A program made the translations under genes and the position numbers. A model generated the notes under the pieces. It was not told the origin of the DNA. It did not search any database and saw nothing but the letters and a program-made list of their open reading frames with translations. A stretch of 64,000 bases of DNA. It comes from Closterium sp. Naga37s-1 (Eukaryota; Streptophyta; Zygnematophyceae; Desmidiales; Closteriaceae). Shown piece after piece: positions 44,201 through 53,500 of the stretch. Each line of letters begins with the position of its first letter. Position 1 is the stretch's first letter. The stretch is taken from NCBI GenBank assembly GCA_947471745.1, contig CANJKZ010001150.1:1104501-1168500 (forward strand), in the 5' to 3' direction.

Positions 44201-44577
44201 CGTACAGTCACTACAAGCACGCATTGTGCGATCGCGACGAACAAGCATCGTACGGTCAACTCGAACAAACAAGATCCATAAATCCAGCGGAGAACACGGG
44301 GGAGAGGGAGTGGGGGCCAGAGAGGGAGGAGGGGGGGGGGGAGGTGGGGAGGGGGAAGGGGAGGAAGGGTGGGGAAGGGGAGTGGGGAGATCCCGAGGGC
44401 CAACGGTCGACGACCCTTACTTGGCGGCTTGGCGGGCGGCTCTTGGTTGAGCTGGAACTCGTACTTGCGGAAATTCTGCAGGATGTTGCACACCTCGACG
44501 GGCTTGAGCCATCGCGTGCGCGCCTCCAGCAGCACGTGCCCAATATCGATGTCCTCTGGTGATCGCGACGCGGACAT
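33971..44577 (-). CDS. CAMTA: CAMTA calmodulin-binding transcription activator
   Basis: CAMTAs are nuclear factors that bind CGCG-type elements through CG-1 and respond to Ca2+/calmodulin. Eleven exons join in phase: 44577-44421, 44025-43910, 43372-43284, 42859-42814, 42489-41623, 41329-41185, 40917-40754, 39938-38841, 38118-36776, 36229-35494 and 34555-33971, giving 1,781 aa (plant members are usually about 900-1,100). CG-1 lies at residues about 12-136 (RWLKPVEVCNIL, FLFDRKVVRYFRRDGHVWRK, LVHYREV). Further on are TIG/IPT (about 880-990, MVTFSIADYAP then GRVSLRVTC), ankyrin (about 1,320-1,390, ALHWAAAKG) and four IQ-like motifs (about 1,480-1,605). The CaM-binding helix (about 1,602-1,625, WGLGIIAKAVLRWRFRRSGV) precedes a Gln/Met-rich tail. 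Most of the extra length is low-complexity sequence in exons 5, 8 and 9. Confidence 0.95.
34640..34855 (-). repeat. Two copies of CAMTA exon 11 5' edge
   Basis: A GCGCACGTGAAGGGGCACA-type exon start with upstream acceptor recurs near 34702 and 34848 (HIQRVKYKKM coding). The true start is 34555. Confidence 0.9.
34978..35430 (-). repeat. Three copies of CAMTA exon 10 3' edge and donor
   Basis: The end of the IQ exon (WKHRREFLRMRQRVIKIQ) with donor ATTCAG|GTGAGG is repeated with donors near 35248, 35122 and 34981. The first copy is about 175 bp long. The true donor is at 35494. Confidence 0.93.
36300..36640 (-). repeat. Two copies of CAMTA exon 10 5' edge
   Basis: CCCTGCAG followed by EAMVVALVAAG-type coding recurs near 36474 and 36625, upstream of the true start at 36229. 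The nearer copy extends about 150 bases. Confidence 0.9.
38183..38260 (-). repeat. Copy of CAMTA exon 9 5' edge
   Basis: TTCTCAG plus coding for VLLAGSVHDPRGTPSPHTR is repeated upstream of the true start at 38118. A CAG/CTG-rich simple repeat follows at 38355-38500. Confidence 0.9.
38515..38775 (-). repeat. Two copies of CAMTA exon 8 3' edge and donor
   Basis: The exon end encoding MVTFSIADYAPTSAATMGG and donor GTCAAG|GTGCG (true position 38841) recurs at about 38770-38698 and 38590-38515. Confidence 0.93.
40140..40445. repeat. GTGAGGAGAGAGGG-type purine minisatellite
   Basis: Imperfect 15-16-bp units fill much of CAMTA intron 7. Units contain GTGAG on the plus strand, but the gene runs on the minus strand, so these are not donors for it. 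Confidence 0.88.
40605..40695 (-). repeat. Copy of CAMTA exon 7 3' edge and donor
   Basis: LNSLMYARSGSSGPHTDL coding with donor GACCTG|GTGCG recurs downstream of the true donor at 40754. Confidence 0.92.
40970..41160 (-). repeat. Copy of CAMTA exon 6 3' edge, 11-bp repeat and short palindromes
   Basis: Bases 41025-41073 repeat MQSLLRDTVVLDEL coding from exon 6 (true end 41185). GGGGTGGGCGG units lie at 40975-41025. Palindromic GAGGCACCTC and GAGGTGCCTC occur at about 41086 and 41146. Confidence 0.88.
41445..41545 (-). repeat. Copy of CAMTA exon 5 3' edge and donor
   Basis: HGSLGVTGPADPLLQQ coding with donor CAGCAG|GTGGG recurs downstream of the true donor at 41623. GAGTCGACTC lies between the copies at about 41573. 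Confidence 0.92.
42700..42745 (-). repeat. Copy of CAMTA exon 4 3' edge and donor
   Basis: IALVHYREVAQ coding with donor CTCAG|GTATCC repeats the end of the 46-bp exon 4 (42859-42814). Confidence 0.9.
43420..43500 (-). repeat. Copy of CAMTA exon 3 5' edge
   Basis: GTGCAG plus AGSVDIPHCCYALAES coding repeats the start of exon 3 (true start 43372). It ends at a GAGTTGACTC palindrome-like motif. Confidence 0.9.
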
Positions 44578-45937
44578 TGGACATCGTGTTACGGTAGGGA
44601 AGAGAATGGAGAAAGGCTTTGTTACACATGACGATGCGGTATAAATTGGAGACAAGAGCACATGTCGCTGCATATGTCCTCTAATCATGTTTGGCGCGCC
44701 TCCAGCAGCACGTGCACGATTTCGATGCCTTCTGGTGGTCGCGACGCGGCACGGGGAAAGATCGGAGGGACATTTCGTCACAATAAGGAAAAGACCAGAA
44801 ACACATTTGGTTAGGATAGGGGAGACATTGGGGAGACTATTTGGTAGACATGGAGATACGATATAATGGAGGTAAGAGCACATGTAGACATGGATCTTGG
44901 AACGGGGATGTAACCCTAGTACCTTTTTAGAGATTTGGTTGCACTCAGACTGTACTAAGCAGTGGGCGAGAGTTTCGCGTTTTAAGAAACTGATCCGTGG
45001 ATCAGTTTACAATAATACGCTTCACGGGAGGCGAGAAACGCCAAGGCTTTTTTTTTTTTTTGTCTGAAATCGCCAGAAACGGAGAGCATGCGGGGGAACG
45101 GCAAAGCAAAACCTTGCCTGTTGGAAAAGGCTGCTTCCGTAACGCCATGACAGGTAGTAATGGTGAGCTCCAATTAGGGTATATGTGTGACGACTATCAG
45201 ATCGATGTCAGATGACCTAGAGCTGAAGCATCGACCACAATGTAGGAGGCAATGTGACCACACGGGATCGGGTATTTAATTTAGGCATGCGACGGATCCG
45301 GACCATAGATTAGAAACGACGATCTGGAAATGGGGTGAAGCGACATCTCGCACAGTACACGAAAAAGGGAGGAACCCTAGGACAGGGGATATTGGTTCCT
45401 TCAAAATCGTATAAATCGCATTTGTGGGGGGAGCTGTGCTGGTGCTGACTAGGACACTGCAATTGGCGAGCCAAGGCAGTCCTGTGTGGAATGTGGTGGC
45501 GGGGGAAGAGGTCCATCCGTCTTTGACTCCTTGTCTTCTCTGCATTGCTGCTGCTGCCCCCCTAACGGAACTGTTTCCAAAAGACTATCGACTGCTGCTG
45601 TACTGTCTAACTGTTGTGTGTGTTTCTGGCTTGCTTGTCGAATCGAAACATAAGACGCTGGCTGGAAATGATGCAAGCAGAAAGGGATAAGGCCAAGCAG
45701 ATGTTTGTGAGACTGTTTGGTTCGGCTCAGTGTGCGTGCAGTGCAGTGCAGTGGACCATCACTTGTTCCACGTGCCCCTTCACATTCAACAGACATCACT
45801 GGCGAACTTCGCTTGCTTCGCTTCTCGTGAAGAGAATCATGTCATGGGTCGCCAAGATAGGCCAAGATCAATCTGGAGCAGAAAAAAAGAGAGATTTGCT
45901 CCAAACCCTTGTTTGGTGATTCGGCGTTGCACACGTG
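44578..45937. other. CAMTA upstream region
   Basis: Likely CAMTA promoter and 5' UTR. Apart from the exon copy at 44685-44765 and a T-run at 45048, no gene or element is recognised. Confidence 0.55.
44685..44765 (-). repeat. Copy of CAMTA first coding exon 5' region
   Basis: The segment CGCGACCACCAG plus VLLEARQT-like coding resembles 44505-44580. Both copies have CCACCAG or TCACCAG, so the coding start may lie in an exon preceded by a spliced leader-exon junction. The ATG at 44577 could then be only one of the options. Confidence 0.7.
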
Positions 45938-46546
45938 GCTTCGAATTGCTCGCGTGGTTCTAAAATTGAACGATAATTGCTCGAGTGGTTTTGGCAGGGA
46001 ATTCCAGCTGACTTTTTTTTCCCAGGCACAATACCCAATTAGGGTATTTATCCCTCAATGTTAGAATTATTGAGCGATCACATAATTGTAACCGACGTAA
46101 ATGCGCGGTCATACCATTGTGCCTCGCAAAAAACGCTCGGTCATATAGGGTGTGCCCGAGCGAAACAATATATGATCGCGCGCCTATCTGTCCGCGAGTG
46201 ATTGGTCGTGCGATGGCTCTATATGACCGCGCATTAACATATATATCCCTACACATGACCCAAAAAACTAAACCCAATCGGAAAGGGATGCGACTCAGGG
46301 AGGCATCAACCCTAAAAACATTGCTCTTTCCCGTGTTTCGGGTTGATCCCTCCCGAAAATGCGTCCAGGTCCCTATGGGTTTTATTATTTCTCATACGCG
46401 GAATAAGACTCGTGTAACGCAAACATTTTGGGAATAAATACCCTTGTAGGGTAATGTACCGGGTTAAAAAAAGCTGCGGGGATTTTCTGGCAAGACCACT
46501 CGAGCAATTATCGTGATATTTCAGGACTACGCGAACAATTCGAGGC
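45938..46546. mobile_element. MITE-like element with long terminal inverted repeats
   Basis: The left end GCTTCGAATTGCTCGCGTGG and the complement of the right end GCCTCGAATTGTTCGCGTAG align. They continue through CGATAATTGCTCGAGTGGT and a T-run/GGGTATTTAT block for roughly 110 bp with gaps. The centre has a further inverted pair (ATGCGCGGTCATA and TATGACCGCGCAT). No transposase frame is visible, and I could not identify a target-site duplication. Confidence 0.6.
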
Positions 46547-46647
46547 TAAGTTTATGGGAGGGGAATGATATACATCGACCGTAAAAGGTCAGGGTGGCGA
46601 AAAATATGACGCAACTGTGCCTTTCAACACTGAACCGAAACCTGGTG

Positions 46648-47120
46648 TTACGACATGTTGCGACCCAAAGAGGTCGGCTCGACCAGGTCGGATTTCTCAT
46701 TTCTAGGAACGCTGCGTTGCGGATCTAGCTAACCAGCTCGACCCAACCGCGTCGGGTTGGGTCTGCCCAATCTGGGTAAACCTAGTCGGGCCAACCAGGT
46801 CGACCCGATCAGCTCAGCAAGATTACGACGAGTTACCTAAGCTAACGAATTAAAAATTCTCGCTAGAAGTTCGTGTTAGAGTCGTTTACGAATTGGAAAT
46901 CCAGCGAGGCTAGTTTCGGAGTAACCGTTATTTCAGCGAGTTTCTGACTCTCGTCACAGCTCGCCTAGCCTGCAGGGAAGCTAGAAACAAATTGCGCTGT
47001 AAGTGCTTGGAGGGTGTGCCAAAATTTCTCAGAGATTCTTCGAGGCCCCGAGCCGCGATGGTCAGGTCGACCAGGTCAACCCAACCCAACCCAACCTTGT
47101 TGGGTCGCAACACGTCGTAA
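46648..47120. mobile_element. Second inverted-repeat element
   Basis: The left end TTACGACATGTTGCGACCCA matches the complement of the right end (TTACGACGTGTTGCGACCCA) with one mismatch. GACCAGGTCG motifs occur inside both arms. It is about 470 bp, non-coding, and has no clear target duplication. It could be a MITE or a fragment of a larger element. Confidence 0.5.
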
Positions 47121-48344
47121 GCGTCCAAGGTAGGTTGTTGAGGTCAGACTCAAGTACACTTGATACGCGTAAGGGGCACGTCAACTTCGCCTTGGAATTC
47201 GTGTCTAGTTCCTTATGTCGCACTAGGCCTTTTGTATATCTCTTTTGGTATACACTAGTACCAATCAGTACATCCAATAGAATATGCATATTACTATTTA
47301 GCACGCTTTCTGCTTTGGAGCCATTGAAACTGTTATGCACCTCACTCAGTCACCACAGAGAAGGTCGAGCAAGTCTTTGATCTTCTAAGTGGATCTATCT
47401 GTGCATCACTTATGACACTAATGCCGTGTAATTATGATGTAATCGATAATGGAATTACAAAATATTCACCTCATTCATCCAAAACAGCTTATCACATGTT
47501 AGCTAGAGTCGATATATATACTCGTTATAGGGGTACAGAAGTTATAAAGGGGGGGTTGCAAGGGAAATTCGTATTAAAGGGACGTATGCCAAAATAATAA
47601 GGGGGTAGTCCTCTATATTCTGGGGTTTTTTTAAAAGGACCCAAAAACTGCCCTTCATGATTCTATAAGGCCAAAAAAAGCGCCTTCAACATTTGCCCTA
47701 AATTTCGTAGCCATTAAAATCACTTGCCTTGCAATCGATTGCTCCGCACACGAAGTATATGGTTTCTGAATGGTGCACGCAAATGCAATATATAAGATTG
47801 AGCATCATGTTTACATCTAGGGCTCTTCTCACTCATAATTTTAACGTCAGCCGTCTAGTGGTTGGGTGGTGGCAAAATGGGACTCGGAAAGTGCTAGGTA
47901 TACTACATCAACTACAGTTACCTTCTTACTTGATTATTTTCCTATTTTTCAAGGGAAACACGGTTACCTTTTTTGCGGTCGATAAAATCTATAATCTTGG
48001 CATCAACTTGTAAAGCGTAAATAGTTGCCTATGCTTCTCTATCATTGATACTCTCTATGGGACTGTAGACAGTTAAGAGAGAAATCTTTGAAGTAGCGCA
48101 ATGAAAGTTGCACCATCGCATTGAAACCCTCGATTTTCAAAGCTAATCAGTGTCGGTAATATGGCTAGTTTTATCTGTATAAATCACCCTGATACCCTGA
48201 TTATCAGGGTGGTTTTTGGAAGTCACACTAATGGCCTGGGGTATTTTTTTTGGAGCTAGGATTTTCCTGATATGCCAGAGTTTACATTTAAGGCACACAG
48301 ATGCCTCAGGGTTACCGATCTTCATCATGAAATTTACCCTGAAG
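47121..48344. other. AT-richer spacer, nothing identified
   Basis: No gene, LTR or inverted repeat was recognised. The right part (about 48140-48340, minus strand) may be internal sequence of the copia-type element whose LTR starts at 48550. A CLKCKLWH string there faintly resembles a gag zinc knuckle. Confidence 0.4.
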
Positions 48345-48505
48345 CGAGTACGGGACGCGCGACGGGCAGAATCCGATGCGCGCCCGGGGCGTGCAACAAG
48401 CAAGGCGCGCGACGAGCAGAAAATCGACGCGCGCCCAGGGCGCACGACGGGCAGAAAACCGACACGCGCCCGGGGCGCGCGACGGGCAGAACAATAGCGC
48501 ATTTA
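48345..48505. repeat. GC-rich tandem repeat next to a copia primer site
   Basis: About four imperfect ~36-bp units combine GACGGGCAGAA with CGACGCGCGCCC and a GCGCGCCCGGGGCGCGC-like core. They lie about 40 bp inside the primer site of the minus-strand LTR. Confidence 0.8.
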
Positions 48506-48537
48506 GCGGAAGCTAACAGTAGGCCTAGGATCGATGT

Positions 48538-48712
48538 GCTCTGATACCATGTCAGAAACTAACGAGCAGGAGTGATTGCATTGGCATCAAACTAAGTACA
48601 AGTACTAACCCTAATTGGGTTGTACCCCATATAAGCTACCCTAGTACAACCTACACAACATAAGCAGCATTATAGTTTGACACATACCCCCCCTCCCCCC
48701 CACTTCTCCCAC
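48538..48712 (-). mobile_element. Copia-type LTR flanked by PBS and polypurine tract
   Basis: On the minus strand a 133-bp LTR (48682-48550) runs TGTCAAACT...CTGACA. TGGTATCAGAGC, a standard plant initiator-Met tRNA primer site (48549-48538), follows it. A G-rich polypurine tract (48712-48683) precedes it. The LTR shares TGTCAAACT, TGTGTAGG and ATATGGGGTACAAC with the copia element at 49161, so they are related families. Confidence 0.75.
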
Positions 48713-49160
48713 CCCCCCTTTCCCGTAACCCAGGATTCCTGATTGCCAACTGTCGAAACAGGAATTTCAGCCTCGACAATACATGTGCTGGCACGAAGTG
48801 GGCCACCATTGGCCAGAAACAGCAGGGTTTGAAAAACTGATACACTGAAGCCACAGGGTTGGATTTTCAAAAAAAAAAAAAACACTTATGGATCAGGGTT
48901 TGAACAAGGTGTGACACTGATAATCAAGTTTTTGAACAGGTGCAACACTGATCACAAGGGTTGCTCAAAACAAAAAATTAGCCCTTGTGGGTAATTCAAA
49001 ATTGTTTCTACCTGACTTCGAAAAGATCCATTGTGGTGCGCAATGGTCTACATCGGTGATATCAAAAATACAGTTGACCTCGTTAAACTGTATCAAACAA
49101 ACCCAAACAAAACTGTATGATACATTATTAGTTTATAAATAGCTAGGGGGTTTATCAGGC
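48713..49160. other. Probable remnant internal sequence
   Basis: It lies between the polypurine tract at 48683-48712 and the next copia element. If the LTR at 48550 is real, this is 3' internal sequence of that family on the minus strand, but no protein domain is recognisable. Confidence 0.35.
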
Positions 49161-49286
49161 TGTCAAACTTATATGCTATAGTCTGTGTAGGCTGTAGTGG
49201 GGTAGACAATATGGGGTACAACACTTTTAGGTTTTCCTACTTGTACCCACCTGTTTCCTAGTGCATTCATTCCTCGTTTTCTCACA
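49161..49286 (+). repeat. Copia 5' LTR
   Basis: It starts TG and ends CA, preceded by CAGGC. It differs from the 3' LTR mainly by a 15-bp insertion (TAGTGCATTCATTCC) beside TTTCC and a few substitutions. Confidence 0.93.
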
Positions 49287-49304
49287 TGGTATAGAGCAGG
49301 TTCC
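49287..49304 (+). promoter_or_regulatory. Copia primer-binding site
   Basis: TGGTATAGAGCAGG lies directly after the LTR. It is the plant initiator-Met tRNA type (TGGTATCAGAGC) with a one-base deletion. Confidence 0.8.
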
Positions 49305-49404
49305 CTAGTGGGAACGTTTCCTAGGGCCCACCGAAAATCGATTTTTTTTTTTCCTGCCCGGAGCGCGCTTCGCCCCTGCCCGAGTCGGGCCCCTTGTGTC
49401 TGCC

Positions 49405-50440
49405 CTCCCGTCGCGTCCCCTGCCCTTAGCGGCCCGTCGCGCCCTCTTACGGCCCCTCGCGGCCCCTTAGCCGGCCCCTCGCGGCCCCTTAGCCGGCCCC
49501 TCGCGGCCCCTTAGCCGGCCCCTCGCGGCCCCTTAGCCGGCCCCTCGCGGCCCCTTAGCCGGCCCCTTAGCAGCCGCCGCCGCCGTCGACAACAGCAGCC
49601 GCCGCCGCCGCCGACAGCAGCAGCCGCCGTCGCCGCCGACAGCAGCCGCCGCCGCCGTCGACAGCAGCAGCAGCCGCCGCCGCCGACAGCAGCAGCAGCC
49701 GCCGCCGCCGACAGCAGCAGCAGCCGCCGCCGCTGCCATGTCAGCCGCCGCCGCCCCTGCCCCGGCCGCACCAGCCGCCGCCGCCGACAGCAGCCGCCGC
49801 CGCCGACAGCAGCCGCCGCCGCCGACAGCAGCCGCCGCCGCCGTCGACAGCAGCAGCAGCCGCCGCCGCCGACAGCGGCAGCCGCCGCCGCCGCTGCCGT
49901 GTCAGCCGCCGCCGCCGCTGCCGTGTCAGCCGCCGCCACCTCTGCCCCGGCCGCAGCAGCCGCCGCCGTCGACAGCAGCCGCCGCCGCCGCTGACAGCAG
50001 CAGCCGCCGCCGCCGCCGCCGACCACAGCAGCCGCCGCCGCCGCTGCCGTGTCAGCCGCCGCCGCCCCTGCCCCGGCCGCAGCAGCCGCCGCCGCCGACT
50101 GCAGCCGCCGCCGCCGTCGACAGCAGCAGCAGCCGCCGCCGCCGACAGCAGCAGCCGCCGCCGCCGCTGCCGTGTCAGCCGCCGCCGCCGCTGCCGTGTC
50201 AGCCGCCGCCGCCTCTGCCCCGGCCGCAGCAGCCGCCGCCGTCGACAGCAGCCGCCGCCGCCGCCGACACCAGCAGCCGCCGCCGCCGCCGACCACAGCA
50301 GCAGCCGCCGCCGCTGTCGTGTCAGCCGCCGCCGCCTCTACCCCGGCCGCAGCAGCCGCCGCCGCCGACAGCAGCAGCCGCCGCTGCCGAGTGCAGCAGC
50401 CGCGGAGCCCTCGCCCTGCGGTGGTAGTGGCCTCACCATT
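49405..50440. repeat. GC-rich compound repeat in the copia gag position
   Basis: Six or so 22-bp GGCCCCTTAGCCGGCCCCTC units (to 49570) run into about 850 bp of mixed CCG, GCC and CAG triplets with higher-order blocks such as GCTGCCGTGTCAGCCGCC. Every frame is open. No gag domain is visible here, so expansion has either replaced gag or arisen beside it. Confidence 0.88.
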
Positions 50441-50556
50441 GCCGCTGTCGTACTCCTGCCCTTCTTGCCACTGGTGAGCACTGCTGTTCATACTGTTTCT
50501 GCTGCTCTTGCTGCTACTGCTCTTTCTACTGCTACTGCTGCTCCTGGCGTGGCCAG

Positions 50557-53500
50557 ATGCAGCTCCAGCGCCGTCCGCGTGAGTCCCTCGCCCCCCATCA
50601 GCTTCGTGAGTGGTACGCTAGTTGGGGTTGTAGGGGTAGTCGCACTGCTACTACTGCTACTGCCTCTACTGCTGCTACTGCTGCCACTGCGGCTACCACT
50701 GCTACTGCTGCTCCTGGCAGTGGCCAGATGCAGCTCCAGCGACGTCCGTGTGAGTCCCTCACGCCCCAGCAGCTTCGTGAGTGGTACGCTACTTGGGGTT
50801 GCCGGGGTGGCCGTAGTGGGAGTCGTTCTGGAGTGAGTAGTTCGGGAGCTGCTTGTAGTGGCCAGGTGCAGCTGCAGCGTAGTCCGCGCGCGGTCCTTTC
50901 GCCCCAGCAGCTTCGTGAGTGGTACGCTCAGCGTGGAGGGTCACGGAGTACTGCTCGCTGTCCGTACGTCCTTCGCACTGGTGCTCGGACTGGTCAGCCG
51001 TGCGGGACGTTTGGTCACGCAGAGTCCCGCTGCTTCGCCCGTCTGAGCGACGCGTGGCGTACGGAGTTTGGCGACGCCGCTGAGCTCCCCGAATGGGTGG
51101 AGCTGCTCAGGCAGAGGGTAGATATCTATGCTCTAAACTATGATGCTATCCTCACTGCCATGTATGCATTGCCTACTAGTGATGCGGGTGACTGTTACCT
51201 GTGTGTTCCGCCTGACCCGGGCATTGAGGCTGCTGCTCTAGGTGCTGGTGAGGCTGCTGCTCTAGGTGCTAGTGCGTCTGCTCCTCCAGGTGCTGGTGAG
51301 TCTGCTGCCCCAGGTGCTGGTGAGTCTGCTCTCTCAGGTACCACGTCGTCTCAGGCTTTACACACCTTCACCCTTGACTCGGGTGCTTCCCGCTCCTTCT
51401 TTCGAGACCGCACCACACTCACGCCGCCTAGTCGGCCGGTTGCAGTCTCCCTGGCAGACCCCTCTGGGGGTCCTGTCCTTGCCTACTTCTCCACTGTCTT
51501 ACCGTGTCCGGCGGCCCCTTCTGGCTCCCTGTCAGGTCTTTACCTCCCCTCGTTCTCTACGAACTTGGTGAGTGGTGCTGACCTACAGGATGGAGGGGTC
51601 GACCAGTTCACTCCTGCGCGTCAGCGAATGACCCACTGTACGTGTGCTCAGACGGGCCGACACTTGGCCACGTTTACCCGCCAGCCGGGGTCGAGCCTGT
51701 ACACACTGACTACTGAGTCTTCTCAGGTAGCTGCGTCGGGTCAGGTGTTTGCTGCAGCGTCCAGGTCTGGTCCTGAGTCTGCCCCCTACTCGTGTCGTCT
51801 CCTGTCTCACCAGACTCTCCTCTGGCACCACCGCCTTGGTCACCCCTCCCTGCCTCGTCTCCGAGGCATGGCCTCCCGTGTCCTTGTCTCTGGTCTCCCC
51901 CGGTCCCTCCCTCCTCTTCCTCCGGGTCCTGCCCCCACCTGCGTTCCCTGCGTTGAGGGGCGGCAGCGCGCCACTCCTCACTCCTCCGAGTTTCCTCCGA
52001 CAGAGGCTCCGGTGCAGACGCTTCACCTAGCCGTGTGGGGCCCCGCCCGCGTCCGTGGACAGGGTCACGAGCGTTACTTCCTGCTGGTGGTTGACGACTA
52101 CTCGCGTTACACCACGGTCTTCCCCTTGCGCAGCAAGGGTGAAGTCACTGAGGTGTTGATCGACTGGATCCGCGCAGCTCGTCTCCAGCTCAGAGAGAGT
52201 TTCGGCTCGGACTTTCCTGTTCTGCGTCTGCACTCCGACAGAGGCGGTGAATTTTCCTCCGGCCTTCTGCGAGCCTTCTGTCGTGCACAGGGCATCCGCC
52301 AGACGTTCACGCTTCCGGCCTCTCCACAGCAAAATGGGATTGCTGAGCGCCGCATTGGCATGGTCATGGACGTCGCTCGTACGTCCATGATCCATGCGGC
52401 TGCTCCCCATTTTCTGTGGCCGTTCGCGGTACGCGGCGCATCAGATCAACCTTCAGCCCCGGGTCTCCTTGCCGGAGACCTCCCCTACTCTGCGGTGGAC
52501 GGGGAAGGTTGGCGATGCGTCTGCGTTTCGTGTCTGGGGATCTCGGGCTTTTGTCCGCGACTTGTCTGCGGACAAGCTGTCCCCCCGTGCTATTCCCTGC
52601 GTCTTCCTTGGCTTCCCCCCCTAACGCGCCTGATTGGCAGTTTTACCACCCCACCTCGCGCCGTGTTCTGTCCTCCCAGGACGTCACGTTTGACGAGTCG
52701 GTCCCCTTCTACCGTCTCTTCCCCTACCGCACTGCCCCGCTCCCCCCTCCGCCGCTCTTCCTCGCGCCAGGTGCTGCCTTGGTAGACCCCTTGCCTCCCC
52801 AGAGTCCTGCTCCCTCAGGTGTTTCCCAGGTAGACCCGGTCGAGCCTGTCGAGGTAGCTCTCGACTCTGGTCCTGCGCGAGGTACTGAGTGTGCTGAGCC
52901 TGGGGGTGCGGAGACTGGGGGTGCTGAGCCTGGGGGTGCGGAGACTGGAGGTGCTGAGCCTGGGGGTGCTGTCCTTGGGGGTGGTGGGTCTGGAGGTCCT
53001 GAGCCTGGGGGTGCTGCGCCTGGGGGCACTCTCTCTTCCCAGCAGCTGCGTGAGTGGTACTCTCGGTACTGTCGCAGCCTCCGTGGTGCTGCTGGAGCTC
53101 GAGCTGAGGGCGCTGAGCCTCCTGGAGTTGGTGTTGCTGCTGACCCTGGGGTCGGCGCTGGAGGTGCTGGAGCCACTGGTCCTGGAGGTGCTCGTACCGA
53201 CGGTACTGGAGCTGCTGGGACTGGGGGTGCTGCTGGGGCTCCTGGAGCTGGTCCTGCTGGAGGTGCTGCTGGTGCTGCTGGAGGTACTGGAGCTACTGGA
53301 GCTGCTAGGGGTGTTGGCGCTGGAGGTGCTGCTGGTGCTGCTGGCGGTGCTGGAGCTGACGGTCCTGCTGGAGTAGGTGCTGCTAGAGCTGCTGGAGCTG
53401 GAGCTACTGGGGGCGTTGGCGCTGGAGATGCTGCTGGCGCTGGTGCTTCTGAGGGTGCTGGGGCTGGAGGTGCTGCTGGCGCTAGTGCTGCCGCTGGGGG

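Noticed and set aside
1..44577. Whole duplication pattern as an assembly artefact
   Set aside because: Many copies carry distinct substitutions and sit in different contexts, which an assembly error would not create. The identical arrays (137 bp, 241 bp) still need read-level confirmation of copy number.
49511..50491. Minus-strand Ala/Gly/Cys/Arg repeat frame
   Set aside because: Triplet repeat inside the copia element, antisense to it.
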